64,000 bases of DNA from Camelus bactrianus (Eukaryota > Chordata > Mammalia > Artiodactyla > Camelidae), in NCBI RefSeq assembly GCF_048773025.1, contig NC_133570.1:22542001-22606000 (forward strand), given 5' to 3'. Shown here piece after piece: positions 61,965 to 64,000 of this stretch (the stretch's first letter is position 1; every line of letters starts with the position of its first letter). The notes under the pieces were generated by a model. The model saw nothing but the letters and a program-made list of their open reading frames with translations. It did no database searches and was not told where the DNA came from. A program made the translations under genes and the position numbers.

Positions 61965-62857
61965 TTGTTTTTTTTTAAATTGAAATGTACTTGACATACA
62001 GTATTATATTAGTTTCATATGTACCCCATAGTGATTTGACATCCGTATACATTTGTGAAATGATCACCACAGTAAGTCTAATTACCATCTGTCACAGTAC
62101 ACAGTCAGTGCAGAATTACTGACTGCATCCCCCATGTTGTCCATCACAGTCCCATGACTTATTTTATGACCCGAGTTTGTACCTCTTGATCCCCTTCACC
62201 TGTTCCCCCCAGCCATGGCTATCCCCTACCCCTTTGGCAACCACCAGTCTGTTTTCTGTATGAGTCTGGGTTTGGTTTTGTTTTGATTTTTAGATTCCAC
62301 ATGTAGGTGAAGTTGTGGTATTTGTCTGACTTACTGCACTTAGTCTAATACCCTTTGGGTGCATCCATGTTGTGGCTGACGGCAAGATTTCTTTCTTATT
62401 TACGGCAGACTAGTATTCCCTTGTACATAGACGCTTCTTCATCTTTGTCCAGTCATTCATCCATGGACACTTAGGTTGTTTCCATACCTTGGCTTATTGT
62501 GGACATATATTTTCATTTCTCTTTAGTAAATAATTAGAAGGGTGTGGTAAGTGTCTGTTTAACTTTTCGAAAACCACCAAACTCTTTCCTAGTGGCTGTA
62601 CCATTTGGTAGTTCCACCTGCACTGTAGGAGAGTTCTGGCCTCTCTGCACCCATGCATTGACACTTGGTATGGTCATTCTTCTTCATTTTTAGCCATTCT
62701 AATTGGTATGTTATGTAGTCAATTAGCATTTTCTTTATGACTCATCAGCTGTCTTTTTGTGTGTCTGTTGTCACACAGTGTCTGTTCTTAACTTTTGCTT
62801 ATTTAAAATATTGGGTTGTTTGTCTTATTTTGAAATTGTGAGAGTTCTTTATATATT
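61965..62857 (-). repeat. L1 3' region, antisense
   Basis: It starts with a T-run, 'aaattgaaatgtacttgacatacagtattatattagtttc', then 'atgatcaccacagtaagtctaattaccatctgtcac', 'gattccacatgtaggtgaagttgtggtatttgtctg' and 'cattctaattggtatgttatgtagtc'. The T-run at the left marks a separate poly(A) tail, so it inserted into or beside the L1 at 61510. Confidence 0.85.
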
Positions 62858-63065
62858 CTATTTTTATTGAGGTATAGTCAGTTTACAATGTCGTGTCAGT
62901 TTCTGGTGTACAGCACAGTGCCTCAGTCATACACGAACATACATAGATTTGTTTTCATATTCTTCTTTTACCATAAGTTACTACAGGATATTGAATATAG
63001 TTCCCTGTGCTGTATGGTATGAACTTGTTGTTTATCTATTTTATATATTGTAGTTGTACCCACTG
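62858..63065 (-). repeat. L1 3' end, younger type, antisense
   Basis: It reads 'ctatttttattgaggtatagtcagtttacaatgtcgtgtcag', 'gtgtacagcacagtgcctcagtcatac', 'ggatattgaatatagttccctgtgctgtatggtatgaacttg'. It is closer to the family consensus than its neighbours and follows directly on an older L1. Confidence 0.88.
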
Positions 63066-64000
63066 AATTCGTGGCTGGAGAGGCGGGTGTCCCAATGTGG
63101 GGGGGGCCTTTCTTCCTTTACTGCTCCCTCCCCACAGGACCCATCCCACAACAATTTTCTTTTTTCTTTCTGTTTCTTTCTTTCTCTCACCAGATTTTGT
63201 GAGAATCCTCCTGTATTTCGAAGCGAGAGACACTCTGCCAGAGTTCAGCAGGTGTTCTGTGCAAGTCAGTGGATCTGTAGATACAACTCTTGGTGTATTT
63301 GGGAGAGGGTGAGCTGTGAGTCTCTCTACTCCGCTCTCTTGGCTCCTCCTCTCTAAATACTCTAAATACAAGCCCTACATAGTGCACGTTTTCTCTCCCA
63401 TCTGCACAGTTCACTTTTGACCTTGGAGATATTACCTGGCTTGTTCACCACCTCATTCACTATGTCCCAGTCAGCACCTTTCCTTTCAGTCTTGCTTACT
63501 CCTCCTGTCTCCACTGTGGTCCCCTCAGAGGTGTGGTTCTTTTTTTTTTTTTTTTTTTTAATTATTGTACTGACTTGAGAGTGCTGCTGGGTCGCAGTGC
63601 CCTTGAGCCTAGGTCGCTGAATGTCCTGCAGCAGGCGGCATGGTTTGCCACAGTGAACTGACCTCAAAGTGCCAGGTAAATGCCTGTTGCTTCGCGCAGC
63701 CCACTGTCGTGTCTGCCTGGTACCGCTGCCCTGCTTCAGGTGGTTTCCTTTCCCACAGTTCACCCTTCACATCACGGCTGGAATGATCATTTACAGATAC
63801 AACTTGGGTACTTTTAGACCCCCCTTAAGGTGGAAGTGCAAGTAAGATAAATCTTAAACCCTTGGCACGGCTGCCAGGTCACTGCCTCATCCTGAGCCAT
63901 GTGCATTCCAGCCACAGTGGCCTTCTTTGGGGTCCACAGGTGCTCCAAACTAACTCCTCCCTGCTCAGTAGAAAACTTAACTTCGCAGCCACCCCTCACC
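63066..64000 (+). other. MAPK1 intron 1, window end
   Basis: Unique-looking sequence with a C/T-rich stretch at 63155-63190 and a T-run at about 63540-63560 followed by 'aattattgtactgacttg'. No exon, RNA gene or named repeat was supported. Confidence 0.6.

Overview
This is mammalian nuclear DNA, most likely from a camelid (camel, llama or alpaca). The camelid call rests on four tRNA-derived SINEs of the Vic-1 type (bodies at 6802-6953, 8000-8159, 33787-33904 and 45265-45393), all with A/B-box-like pol III motifs, an A-rich tail and target-site duplications. The rest of the repeat content (MIR, old L1, hAT/MER5-like, Tigger) is general placental material.

Two protein-coding genes lie head to tail on the + strand. 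PPM1F (POPX2, a PP2C-family Ser/Thr phosphatase) is complete: a CpG-island promoter and non-coding exon 1 near 2.0-2.2 kb, coding exons 2-8 between 5884 and 18763 encoding 433 residues, and a 3' UTR of about 2.6 kb ending at a polyadenylation signal at 21366. MAPK1 (ERK2) begins at about 35.1 kb with its CpG-island promoter and first exon (CDS 35326-35441, 38 residues plus two bases). The rest of the window, 35442-64000, is the start of its long first intron; exon 2 is not in the window. The same gene order in the same transcriptional direction (PPM1F then MAPK1) is known from human 22q11.

The roughly 13.7 kb between the genes holds a GC-rich half (21.4-27 kb) with an orphan CpG island at about 26.0-26.96 kb, then an AT-rich half (27-34.5 kb) of L1 fragments, simple repeats and MIR/MER5-like elements. 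The MAPK1 intron is AT-rich and full of L1 3' halves, nearly all antisense to the gene, with scattered MIRs and a long ancient repeat at 37.6-38.9 kb.

Both products act in signalling: PPM1F dephosphorylates PAK kinases and CaMKII, and MAPK1 is the terminal kinase of the RAF-MEK-ERK cascade. Nothing in the sequence shows direct co-regulation. I see no previously undescribed biological system. The items most worth a second look are the orphan CpG island, an upstream ORF overlapping the PPM1F start, a tandem NAGNAG acceptor in PPM1F, several CTCF-like motifs, and a MAPK1 leader that stays open in frame with the kinase. No CRISPR arrays, bacterial genes or confidently recognised LTR elements were seen.
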